DNA of 64,000 nucleotides from Nosema muscidifuracis (lineage: Eukaryota; Microsporidia; Nosematidae): contig JAIOKI010000019.1 in NCBI GenBank assembly GCA_028335825.1, forward strand, positions 124,001-188,000, read 5' to 3'. The notes beneath the pieces are model-generated. The model worked only from the letters and a program-made list of their open reading frames with translations. It ran no database searches and was not told the origin of the DNA. Shown here in pieces: positions 50,741 through 59,404 of the stretch. Made by a program: the position numbers and the translations under genes. The stretch's first letter is position 1; every line of letters begins with the position of its first letter.

Positions 50741-51076
50741 GAAATGAATTTTGATTCTTACAAGATAAAAAAAATTCTTAACACAGATAAATTAGATACA
50801 TTGTTAAATTTAATATCACAAGATATTTATGATACATACAATAAGATAATGAAGAATCACAAAAATATAGGAATAATTTTTATTAACAAACTTGATCAAA
50901 TAATAATACAACATCTTATAATGTTCTGTGATTATTTTAATATCAAAATGTTCTACTTGCCTTCTCTTAAAGAAAAGGTTATAGGAATTGATAGATGTTC
51001 GAAGTCGTATGAGAAAATAAATAATATTTTGGAAGAGATTGATTTTGAATTATGGGATGTTTATAAAAATAAATGA
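50729..51076 (+). CDS. Small protein, possibly L7Ae/Pop3-like fold
   Basis: 115 residues. The central pattern NIGIIFINKLDQIIIQHLIMF, then CDYFNIKMFYLPSLKEKVIGI, resembles the strand-helix-strand core of L7Ae/L30e-fold RNA-binding proteins, including Pop3/Rpp38 of RNase P/MRP, where a strand ending in a polar residue is followed by a helix and a short-Pro strand. This is a pattern-level guess. CCCC (AAACCCCTATATG) directly precedes the start; a second ATG at codon 6 is possible. Confidence 0.7.
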   Translation: MKKLEMNFDSYKIKKILNTDKLDTLLNLISQDIYDTYNKIMKNHKNIGIIFINKLDQIIIQHLIMFCDYFNIKMFYLPSLKEKVIGIDRCSKSYEKINNILEEIDFELWDVYKNK

Positions 51077-51301
51077 GAGTTGGTAAGTTTTAATTAAATA
51101 TCTCATTAATATATAATATTAAATTATTTTTTTAATGAAATTTATCACACAAATTTAAATCTAATATTAAAATTTTTTATTAAACTATTTTATTATAATA
51201 TTTTATTATAATATTTAATTTCAAACTATTTTATTAATGAAATTTATCACACTAATTTAAATCTAATATTAAAATTTTTTATTAAACAAATCGATTTTAA
51301 T
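51077..51301. repeat. Two copies of a block of about 50 bases between convergent genes
   Basis: ATGAAATTTATCACAC with AATTTAAATCTAATATTAAA occurs at about 51136 and 51238. It lies between the 3' ends of two convergent genes. Confidence 0.8.
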
Positions 51302-52054
51302 TTATAAATTATTCAGTGGCTTTGTAAAAAATATTTGTATATATGCACCACATGCAATTGTTATAAAAAAAAGTGCTGTATTATACGATACACTCATTCC
51401 AATCCAATCTTTATATATTTGTTCAATTATCAAATTAAGTCCCCAATCAAATCCTAAGCATAGTTCTATAGTAATGAACAATATCAAAGCACCTGTTACT
51501 GAGAATAAAAGAATAAGAATTATATTAACAGCTTTATCAAATAAAGTATAAATTATTATAAACAAAACTACTAGAGAAATGTAGAAAACATACAACTGAT
51601 ACCCTTCATTAATATTTATAAAGATATCAACGTAGGTTATGTAAAAAAGATAAGTAGCAGCTAAGCCTAAAAAAATTCTAAGAGCACTTATTAGATAAAC
51701 GATAAGAAGAGATAGAGCTAGAGATATAATTAATACAGCTATATATGAATGAGAAGTATTAATGAGAAAATCACGTATTTTTCCTAGTAAACTTCGTATA
51801 GGTGAATAAAAATATTCTAAGTCAATATGCTGGATCTTTTCTATATAATGAAATATTAATATAGAAATTATGTAGCCTAAAGATAGTCTTTTAGTTACTC
51901 TACCCATGAATAAAAGAAAACATCCGGATAAGCATATAAGAATAGAAAAGAAAATGTTTTTGTCAAGATATTTTGAATATATGTTACCAAGCTTATATAT
52001 TTCTGATAGAATTGGATTTTCACATGATATTGGAGTTAATAAAAGTATAATCAT
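51302..52054 (-). CDS. Multi-pass membrane protein, possibly TM7S3/TM198-like
   Basis: 250 residues. A cleavable-looking leader (MIILLLTPISCEN) is followed by about seven hydrophobic helices at roughly 35-52, 58-70, 104-122, 124-148, 153-168, 172-198 and 225-245. The phrase ICLSGCFLLFMGRVTKRLSLGYI resembles the first helix pair of the TM7S3/TM198 (DUF4203) family, where a Gly-rich helix is followed by FxGxxxxR and a second Gly helix. The match is weak. Only GG is seen before the start on the coding strand (TTTGGATAATTAGATG). Confidence 0.78.
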   Translation of the reverse strand: MIILLLTPISCENPILSEIYKLGNIYSKYLDKNIFFSILICLSGCFLLFMGRVTKRLSLGYIISILIFHYIEKIQHIDLEYFYSPIRSLLGKIRDFLINTSHSYIAVLIISLALSLLIVYLISALRIFLGLAATYLFYITYVDIFININEGYQLYVFYISLVVLFIIIYTLFDKAVNIILILLFSVTGALILFITIELCLGFDWGLNLIIEQIYKDWIGMSVSYNTALFFITIACGAYIQIFFTKPLNNL

Positions 52055-53133
52055 CTAATTATCCAAACTTTTTGTTTTTTAAATTGTAATGAACAAATAA
52101 AAATTTTAAGTGATAAAAAAGGATTTTATTTTTGATATTAAATGTATATTAAATTAAAAAAATATTATATTATGAAAAAAATCTAAAACATCTTAATTTA
52201 TTCTGATACATGTTCCAAACAATTAATCATGAAGATTCATTAATTAAATATGAATTATAATAATTATATATGATTTTTATCTCAATAAAATAAATCTTTT
52301 TTTTTGATAAGAACAATAATATTTAATTAAATAATAGAAATATATTAATTATATATGACTCATAAAAATAATTCAATATTGAATTAAAGATTCTTAACTA
52401 AGTTTCAAGTACAACACAAGATTTTATAAAAAATTGATTAAATTGCTATTTATGAAAAATAATTAAATAAAAATATAAAGTTCTATAATAGAAGATTCTT
52501 TACAGTTTTCTTATAGAAAAATAAATAAAATATTTATTAAATTAATATCTAATAATTAATATTATATATCAATATACAATTTTAATTAGAAATTTCTCAA
52601 TATCTTATAAAGTGAAATAATCTTGAAATTATAATTATTAAATATACAAATAACTGTATTAGATAACGTTATTAATTAAATTTTAAGGAATAGTTAATTT
52701 AAGATTTATTTTCTAAATATAAAAAACTGTAGATTTATTAAATATTTTAGCAAGAAATTATTCTTTAAGATATTTTATCAAATAATTTATAATTATTTAT
52801 CAAGGAATTAATCAGAATATCTTATCAAATGATTCATAATAAAAAATACTTTGGTAAAGAATTATTCTTTAAAGATATCTTATCAAATGATTCATAATAA
52901 ATTTATCAAAATATTATTCAGAATATCTTATTGAATGATATCATAATAAATAATTTATAATAAATTTATGAAGGAATTATTCAGAAATATCTTATCAAAT
53001 AGTTTATAATAAATTTATAATTATTTTTCAATATTTAAAAAAATTTTACAACTATCTACGAAATAAAATTTGATCAAACTAATAATAAATGATATCATGT
53101 TGATAAGATAAATTTTTTCAAAATTGACACCCC
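52055..53133. repeat. 1.1 kb gap with a 40-base repeat at 52740-53030
   Basis: AGATATCTTATCAAATGATT, CATAATAAATTTAT and GAATTATTC words recur about six times at 40-50-base spacing. The left half is plain A/T-rich DNA. No gene is seen. Confidence 0.8.
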
Positions 53134-53973
53134 ATGATAAATATATTTATACGTCTCTTCTTATTTTTTATTACAGTTTTATTTCTTTTACTGAGTTTCT
53201 TTTATATACCAACAGGATACGCTATAAGATATTGTAACGAGGACTACCAACAGAATATCTCATCAAAAATTTTTAAAGGGTTTCTTACTGTAGCTAATAA
53301 ATTTATGTCACAAGTATTAGAATTTGATGGTATTAATAAACTTGATGAAAACGAAAATTATCTTATCATATCAAACCACGTAAACGAATACGATTTTTTA
53401 GTCTTAAGCAGCTTATTTAAAAATACCAAAACAATGAAGAATCTTAAATTCGTTATGAAACCAGAAATGAAAAATATACCAGGTATTTATCAGATACTCG
53501 ATCTTCTTGATTTTTTGACTATACAACGTAACATAGCTTTTGATAATCAAATAATTTCAAATTATTGTACTAATTTAAAAAATAAAAATAGAAAGGTTAA
53601 TATGATAATATTTCCTGAAGGTACTATAATAACAAAAGATACATTAGAAAAAAGTAATAAATATAGAGAAAAAGAAGGGTTAGAACTATATAAGAATGTT
53701 CTTTCACCAAAATTTAGAGGGTTTCAAATTATGCTTGATTCGATGAAAGATTCTCATATTACTAAATTATTAAATTTAACTTTTACTTACACTGATGGAG
53801 AAATGCCTTCTTTGTATAAGATGTTATTTACTGATAAGAAATTTAAAATAAATTTTGAAATGGAAATTATTGATTTAAATGATATATCAGATCCTAAAGA
53901 ATTTATTAAAGATAAATGGAAAAAGAAAGAGGAATTCATAGAAAAAATAAAAGAAAAATCAAAAAATGAATAA
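53134..53973 (+). CDS. Lysophospholipid acyltransferase (PlsC/LPLAT family)
   Basis: 279 residues. An N-terminal membrane helix (about 4-28) anchors the protein. The acyltransferase signature NHxxxxD is at 81-87 (NHVNEYD), followed by a block around 105-131 (LKFVMKPEMKNIPGIYQ) and the glycerol-phosphate motif FPEGT at 160-164. The Glu before the catalytic Asp and the position of the KPEMKNIPG block are closest to the lysocardiolipin/AGPAT5 branch. It would move an acyl chain onto a lysophospholipid in the ER membrane. The start follows CCCC immediately (GACACCCCATG). Confidence 0.9.
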   Translation: MINIFIRLFLFFITVLFLLLSFFYIPTGYAIRYCNEDYQQNISSKIFKGFLTVANKFMSQVLEFDGINKLDENENYLIISNHVNEYDFLVLSSLFKNTKTMKNLKFVMKPEMKNIPGIYQILDLLDFLTIQRNIAFDNQIISNYCTNLKNKNRKVNMIIFPEGTIITKDTLEKSNKYREKEGLELYKNVLSPKFRGFQIMLDSMKDSHITKLLNLTFTYTDGEMPSLYKMLFTDKKFKINFEMEIIDLNDISDPKEFIKDKWKKKEEFIEKIKEKSKNE

Positions 53974-53989
53974 AATTTTATTTTTATTG

Positions 53990-54190
53990 AAATATTTTTT
54001 AACTTTAAAAGATGAAGTTTTTTCATATTAAATTATTATTTTTAGATAGTTGAAGTATTTATATATTATCATTTTTATAGTTACTTTTTTAAATTATTAT
54101 TTTTAGATAGGTAAAGTATTTATATATTATTATTTTTAAAGTTACTATTTTTATATTATCACTTTTATAATGTACAGTATTTATTATAAT
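53990..54190. repeat. Tandem repeat of about 58 bases upstream of tRNA-Lys
   Basis: TTATTTTTAGATAG with GAAGTATTTATATATTAT and TATAGTTACTTTTT words repeat two to three times. No gene. Confidence 0.8.
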
Positions 54191-54216
54191 CTGTTTAGTA
54201 ATTCGAAAGTGATCAA

Positions 54217-54288
54217 GCCCTGTTAGCTCAGTGGTAGAGCATTAGGCTTTTAACCTAAGGGCCGCGGGTTCGAGTCCCGCACAGGGTG
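54217..54288 (+). tRNA. tRNA-Lys (anticodon TTT)
   Basis: A full 72-base cloverleaf. Acceptor GCCCTGT pairs with ACAGGGT (last pair G-T), with discriminator G. The D arm contains AGCTCAGTGGTAGAGC. The anticodon stem TTAGG/CCTAA closes the loop CTTTTAA with TTT at positions 34-36. The T arm GCGGG/CCCGC surrounds TTCGAGT. Box A and box B are in place, there is no intron, and CCA is not encoded. The wobble U of this tRNA is a known target of URM1-dependent thiolation; URM1 is also in this window. Confidence 0.98.
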
Positions 54289-54289
54289 C

Positions 54290-54296
54290 TTTTTTT
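54290..54296 (+). terminator. RNA polymerase III terminator of tRNA-Lys
   Basis: A run of seven T starts two bases after the discriminator base, the usual Pol III stop. Confidence 0.9.
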
Positions 54297-54651
54297 CAGT
54301 TTCAATATTTTTTATAAATATATTGATATAAATTTTTTATATAAAATTATTTTGGAAAAAATACTTCCTTATCATCTAATTTTTATAAAAATATCACTTC
54401 AATTAATAAAATTATTTTTAACAATTCTATTCATATATAAAAAGTTTTAATTCAGCACTTATTAATTTATTATCTATTATAATAAAATTATATTACCTTT
54501 CTGAAAGTAGAGAATTTTACCATTTAAAAATTAATTTTTAAAAATACCACTTTCATTTCATCGAATTAATTTTAAATTACTAGCTTATTATATAATAAAA
54601 TTAATTTTTAAAATTATTAATAACAAATTATTTTGCAAAGTAATAATTTAT
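54297..54651. other. Intergenic A/T-rich gap
   Basis: No gene, no clear repeat and no structured RNA are seen between the tRNA and the end of eL34. Confidence 0.5.
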
Positions 54652-54972
54652 TTAAGCAGAAACTTTCTCTCTTACGATTCTCTCTTCATCATTCAAAAAT
54701 GCTTCAACAATCTTATTTCTTACACAATTTCCACAAACAGTAGCTCCCAATGGTCTGTTAACTCTTCTAGCAGATACCTTCTGTCTTGAAAATTCAGCTG
54801 GTCTCATTCTTGCAATAGACAATAATTTGGCGTTACATTCATGACATCTATGACATTTAGCATGTTTTTTTTGTCTTCTAGCTACTAACTTTCCTGATGG
54901 TGTCTTAACAATTTTTCTAATGTTAGATCTTGTTTTATAAGTTCGTCCTTTGTGAATTATAATTTTATGCAT
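54652..54972 (-). CDS. RPL34: 60S ribosomal protein L34 (eL34)
   Basis: 106 residues matching eL34: [24 protein letters not shown] start, [19 protein letters not shown], the block [11 protein letters not shown], then the second zinc pair [19 protein letters not shown]. The two CxxC pairs form the zinc site of the family. It lies on the large-subunit surface. CCC (AAACCCTCATG) precedes the start. The gene is divergent from methionyl-tRNA synthetase with only 56 bases between start codons, so the two share a very small promoter. Confidence 0.96.
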   Translation of the reverse strand: MHKIIIHKGRTYKTRSNIRKIVKTPSGKLVARRQKKHAKCHRCHECNAKLLSIARMRPAEFSRQKVSARRVNRPLGATVCGNCVRNKIVEAFLNDEERIVREKVSA

Positions 54973-55028
54973 GAGGGTTTAAAAAAATTTCAAAAAAAAA
55001 AATATTCAAAAATAGCATAATCCCTAAA

Positions 55029-56657
55029 ATGACAAAAAAAATTATAACAAGCGCTTTACCGTATGTAAATAACCAACCACATCTTGGTAATATTATAGGA
55101 TGTGTATTGAGTGGTGATATATACTCAAGATTTTGTAAGAAGAATAAGGAAGAAGTAGTTTATATATGTGGAACTGATGAATATGGAACAGCTATTGAAA
55201 TGGCAGCTTTTTCTCAAAATAAGAAACCTATAGAGATATGTGAAGAGAATAGAATTATTCATAAGACTATCTACGATTGGTTTAATATTAAATTTGATTT
55301 CTTTGGGCATACAACTAGCCCTGTACATACAGAAAATGTACAAGATTTTTTTAAGAAGATTTATAAGAATAATTTTTTTGAAGAGAATATTATTGAACAA
55401 TTTTATTGTAATACATGCCAGATATTTTTAGCTGATAGATATGTAGTAGGTACATGTAAATATTGTGGATTTACTGATGCTAAAGGAGATCAGTGTGATA
55501 GTTGTGGACATACTTATAAATCTTTAGATCTTAGTAATGCTAAATGTACATTGTGTAATTCAGTACCATCTATTAAAAAAACTAAGCACCTCTTTTTTGA
55601 TTTTAATAATTTTAAAGATCAGCTTATAAATCTATACGAAACTAATGGAAAATACTGGTCAGATAATGGTAAACAAATTACTAAATCATGGCTTGATCAG
55701 GAATTATTATCAAGATGTATGACTCGTGATTTAAAAAATAAATGGGGAGTGCCTGTACCTTTAGAAGGATTTGAAAACAAAGTTTTTTATGTTTGGTTCG
55801 ATGCAGTGATTGGATATTACACTTTCTTAAAGGAACTCGTTAAAGAAGATTATAGTAAATGGCTTAAAGAAGGTGAATTAATTCAATTTATGGGTAAAGA
55901 TAATGTTTTCTTTCATACAATTGTATTCCCATCTATGATATATGCTACTAAAGATGAGTATCCTTTAGTAAAACGTCTATCTGTTACTGAATTTTTATTA
56001 TTCGAAAACCAGAAGTTTTCTAAAAGTCGAGGGCATGGAATATTCGGTCTTGATTTGGTAAATAATTCTTTGGGAGATTCATGTCTTTGGAGATATTATC
56101 TTACAAAAATTCGACCTGAAAAATGCGACTCAAATTTTTCATTTCAACATTTTACCAATACTATAGATGCAGATCTAAACAATAATATAGGAAATTTCTG
56201 TAATAGAGTATTAAAATATATTAAAAATAAGTGTAATAGAAGAATAAAATTAGATTTACTCAATGAACAGGATAATATAATGGAAGAGAATGTTAATAAG
56301 ATTTATCATAAATATCTAGAAAACTTTTCAGAAATTAAACTTAGAGATGCTCTTGAACGTGTTCTTGAGATATCTAAAATAGGAAATGAATTTGTACAAC
56401 AAGTTGTATCTAATAAAGAAAATATGATTCATGGTTTTTCAGTAGCATTTAGTATTGTTAGTTTGATTGGTCAATTACTAGATCCTTTTATTCCTGTTTC
56501 ATCAGATAAATTATTGAAGATGTGTAACTTAAAGAAAGAATTTTATGCAGAGAAATTTGTTATAATTAAGGAATGGGAGATTAGTGAAGATATTTCTCCA
56601 TTATTCAGTAGATTAGATAAAGAGACAATGGACAGACTTAATAATTTTAAGAAGTAA
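55029..56657 (+). CDS. MES1: Methionyl-tRNA synthetase
   Basis: 542 residues. The class I signature is PYVNNQPHLGN (HIGH-like HLGN at 18-21) and the KMSKS loop is KFSKS at 329-333. A knuckle region (about 120-190) has four CxxC pairs, beginning YCNTCQ and ending KCTLC. VWFDAVIGYY is the methionine-pocket block and the anticodon-binding helices follow from about 380. It charges tRNA-Met. It lacks the extra N- and C-terminal domains of yeast and animal enzymes, as expected for a reduced genome. CCC (AATCCCTAAAATG) precedes the start. Confidence 0.97.
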   Translation: MTKKIITSALPYVNNQPHLGNIIGCVLSGDIYSRFCKKNKEEVVYICGTDEYGTAIEMAAFSQNKKPIEICEENRIIHKTIYDWFNIKFDFFGHTTSPVHTENVQDFFKKIYKNNFFEENIIEQFYCNTCQIFLADRYVVGTCKYCGFTDAKGDQCDSCGHTYKSLDLSNAKCTLCNSVPSIKKTKHLFFDFNNFKDQLINLYETNGKYWSDNGKQITKSWLDQELLSRCMTRDLKNKWGVPVPLEGFENKVFYVWFDAVIGYYTFLKELVKEDYSKWLKEGELIQFMGKDNVFFHTIVFPSMIYATKDEYPLVKRLSVTEFLLFENQKFSKSRGHGIFGLDLVNNSLGDSCLWRYYLTKIRPEKCDSNFSFQHFTNTIDADLNNNIGNFCNRVLKYIKNKCNRRIKLDLLNEQDNIMEENVNKIYHKYLENFSEIKLRDALERVLEISKIGNEFVQQVVSNKENMIHGFSVAFSIVSLIGQLLDPFIPVSSDKLLKMCNLKKEFYAEKFVIIKEWEISEDISPLFSRLDKETMDRLNNFKK

Positions 56658-56681
56658 ATTAAAAAAAATAAATTTATTTCT

Positions 56682-59255
56682 TTAATTAACTATCTCTAAA
56701 TTGAATCTTCTCTTATAGAAATAAGTTTCATCATCTTTTATAATTTTAATTCTTAATTTGTCAAATATTTCATATTTTATGTTTCCTTCTATAAAAAGTG
56801 CTTCATTTATATTAAATTCAGGTATATAAATTAATACCCCATTAGATTTTATATCTGTAATATAAGCATCAGTTTCTGGTTCAATATCTCTTATTGCCAT
56901 ATAAATATACAAATTATTAACATCCCAAGAACATCTCTTTGCACTACTGTGTCTTCTATTTATATTATTTACTATATCTTGGTTAACATTCTTCATTTCT
57001 TCTGATAATTTAATTACTTTATATCTTTTACCTTTTTCATCTGATAAATTATTAGATTGTTCTAATACATGAAATAAAGTTCTGTGTACTAAAATATCTG
57101 CATATCTTCGTATAGGTGATGTAAAATGAGTATATAATGGTGTAGCTAATCCATAATGATAAAAATCTGTAGTATCACTAGATAAAACATAAGTTGCTTG
57201 GTTCATTGCCCTAGTAACGATTTGCTTAAAAATAAATCTTTTTTCTTCTTTCATATCTTTTATAGCTAAATTTACATTTTTAGAAATTTGTAAATCTATT
57301 TTTATAGGTAAATCTGTTTGAGATGGTGGAGGATGTTTTCTTAAAATAGAATTCTCAGGATAATTTTTAAAAATAAATTCTGCTACACTAATATTAGCAA
57401 GAAGCATAAATTCCTCTATAAGTGTATATGTACTTATCTGATCTTTCATAATTACCTTACCATTTTGAACTTCAACTTTACTACCACTTAAATCTAATGC
57501 TCCATTTTCTTGTCTTTTCTTTCGTAATATTTCAGAGATTTTGTATAATCCTTCTAATTCAGATTTATAAGGTCCAGTTGATTCGATAGTTTTTAGAGCT
57601 TCGTCATATGAAAAAGCTTTCTTTGATTTGATCAATCCTTTAGTAAATTCTGTATTAAGAATATTTGCATTTCTATCAATCTCCCAAATTATTGAAAATG
57701 ATCCACGTTCTTGATTTTCTAATAAACTACATAACCCTGCACTCAAAAATTCTGGAAGCATATCAATACGTCTATCCGGTAAATATACTGTAGTACCTCT
57801 GTCAGAAGATATTTTATCAAGTAAAGATCCTGGTTTAACATAATGTGATACATCTGCTATATGCACTCCTATTTCATAATTTCCATTAGAAAGCTCTCTA
57901 AAATGTAAAGCATCATCTACATCTGTACATCCCTGAGGATCTATACTAAATATATCAAGATGTCTTAAATCTTTTCTCTTTCCTTCTTCTACTTCTTTAT
58001 AAACAGATTTTAAACTAAAATATTCTGATTCTCCTGTGCTGAGAGCTTTTATTGTTTCTGTATCATATAAATTAGAATTATCATGTAGATTATTAAATAA
58101 ATCTATCCATTTATCATTAAAATATGAAATATTATTAGATAATAAAATACAATTAATTTCTCCTTGTAAATCACCTATCTCATTAAGTTTCTTATAGTAA
58201 TGACCTATTGGATATTTACTATCCTTATCCCAAAACTCTAATTCAATCCACAATCTTCTATTAATTAATTCATCAACTTGACTTGTTCGAATACGAACTG
58301 GTGGATATTTTTTATCTAAAGGTAATGCTAAGACATTTTGTGGACCATCTCCATTTACAGTATTATTTAATATTGTAGCTATTAAATCTGTTTTACCTCT
58401 TTTAGAAATTCCCACTACTTTACCAAATAAAGTATCAAAATTTTTATTATCATCTGATTTAATACTATCTTCTTTAAAATCTGATTTAATACTATCTTCT
58501 TTATCATCATCAGATTTAATATTATCTTCTTTATCATCATCAGATTTAATATTATCTATTTTATCATCACAAGGTTCATCTATCAATTCTACATATACTT
58601 CATCCCCATGTATAGCTCTATTCATATTAATACTACCAAGTATTCGTATACGTTTATTATTATGAATTATTGTACCATTTCTCCAATTATATGTATCAAC
58701 CATAAGTGTAGATTTAATTAAATCTTTATTACTAAAATCTTCATAATAATTATCATATAAAGTATCTTCTTTTGTATAAACATCATCAACTAAATCTTGT
58801 ACATCCTTCTTATTATCAAAATATTTAGGGTATTTTTTAATATTATCATTACTAAGTATAATAAAATTATTATTAGGAACATGTTTCTTATAAAAATCAC
58901 AAATTTCTTCCAATCCTTTTTGAGATGTTTCTTCAAAAAACATGTCATAAAAAAATACATAATTTTTTTTGGTGATGATATCTTTTATACGTTTTTGATC
59001 ATTCAGTCCTAATTTATTAAATACTGATTGGCATATTATAGGTCTAATATATTCACTTTTGAGAAGAGACTTGTTCTTTTCTAAAATGTCTTTAGTAGGG
59101 ATAGTGTATACACAAAATGTATCGTACTTACTTGATTCACAACATAAAAATCCACATGGAATATCCTTTCTGACATAATTTTCTCGAACTCTTTTTATCA
59201 AATGATTTCTTTTTGATAATTTTCTTTCGTATACGTCGTTACTGTATTTGTACAT
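56682..59255 (-). CDS. DIS3: Exosome ribonuclease Dis3/Rrp44 with degenerate PIN domain
   Basis: 857 residues. The N-terminal CR3-like motif is VRENYVRKDIPCG (about 23-35). A PIN-like domain follows to about 150; three of the four family acidic catalytic positions appear replaced (IPTKD where LDTN is usual) and only the ND of LSND (136-137) is kept. Cold-shock domains come next, interrupted by acidic IKSDDDKED repeats (235-270). The RNB domain keeps all catalytic Asp residues (SIDPQGCTDVDDA, Asp439, 445, 447, 448). A C-terminal S1-like domain ends the protein. It is the 3'-5' nuclease of the RNA exosome. CCCCC (TTCCCCCATAAATG) marks the start; it diverges from TAF2. Confidence 0.96.
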   Translation of the reverse strand: MYKYSNDVYERKLSKRNHLIKRVRENYVRKDIPCGFLCCESSKYDTFCVYTIPTKDILEKNKSLLKSEYIRPIICQSVFNKLGLNDQKRIKDIITKKNYVFFYDMFFEETSQKGLEEICDFYKKHVPNNNFIILSNDNIKKYPKYFDNKKDVQDLVDDVYTKEDTLYDNYYEDFSNKDLIKSTLMVDTYNWRNGTIIHNNKRIRILGSINMNRAIHGDEVYVELIDEPCDDKIDNIKSDDDKEDNIKSDDDKEDSIKSDFKEDSIKSDDNKNFDTLFGKVVGISKRGKTDLIATILNNTVNGDGPQNVLALPLDKKYPPVRIRTSQVDELINRRLWIELEFWDKDSKYPIGHYYKKLNEIGDLQGEINCILLSNNISYFNDKWIDLFNNLHDNSNLYDTETIKALSTGESEYFSLKSVYKEVEEGKRKDLRHLDIFSIDPQGCTDVDDALHFRELSNGNYEIGVHIADVSHYVKPGSLLDKISSDRGTTVYLPDRRIDMLPEFLSAGLCSLLENQERGSFSIIWEIDRNANILNTEFTKGLIKSKKAFSYDEALKTIESTGPYKSELEGLYKISEILRKKRQENGALDLSGSKVEVQNGKVIMKDQISTYTLIEEFMLLANISVAEFIFKNYPENSILRKHPPPSQTDLPIKIDLQISKNVNLAIKDMKEEKRFIFKQIVTRAMNQATYVLSSDTTDFYHYGLATPLYTHFTSPIRRYADILVHRTLFHVLEQSNNLSDEKGKRYKVIKLSEEMKNVNQDIVNNINRRHSSAKRCSWDVNNLYIYMAIRDIEPETDAYITDIKSNGVLIYIPEFNINEALFIEGNIKYEIFDKLRIKIIKDDETYFYKRRFNLEIVN

Positions 59256-59404
59256 TTATGGGGGAAAAAATTCAATATTTAAATATTTATTTTGCATAAA
59301 AGTTATTTTTATGTAGATTGTTATTATATTAAGAATATAGTGGTATATTTTTTTAGTCTGTGAAAAAGAGCTGTTTATAAATAAACTATTTTTATTTTAT
59401 TCAA

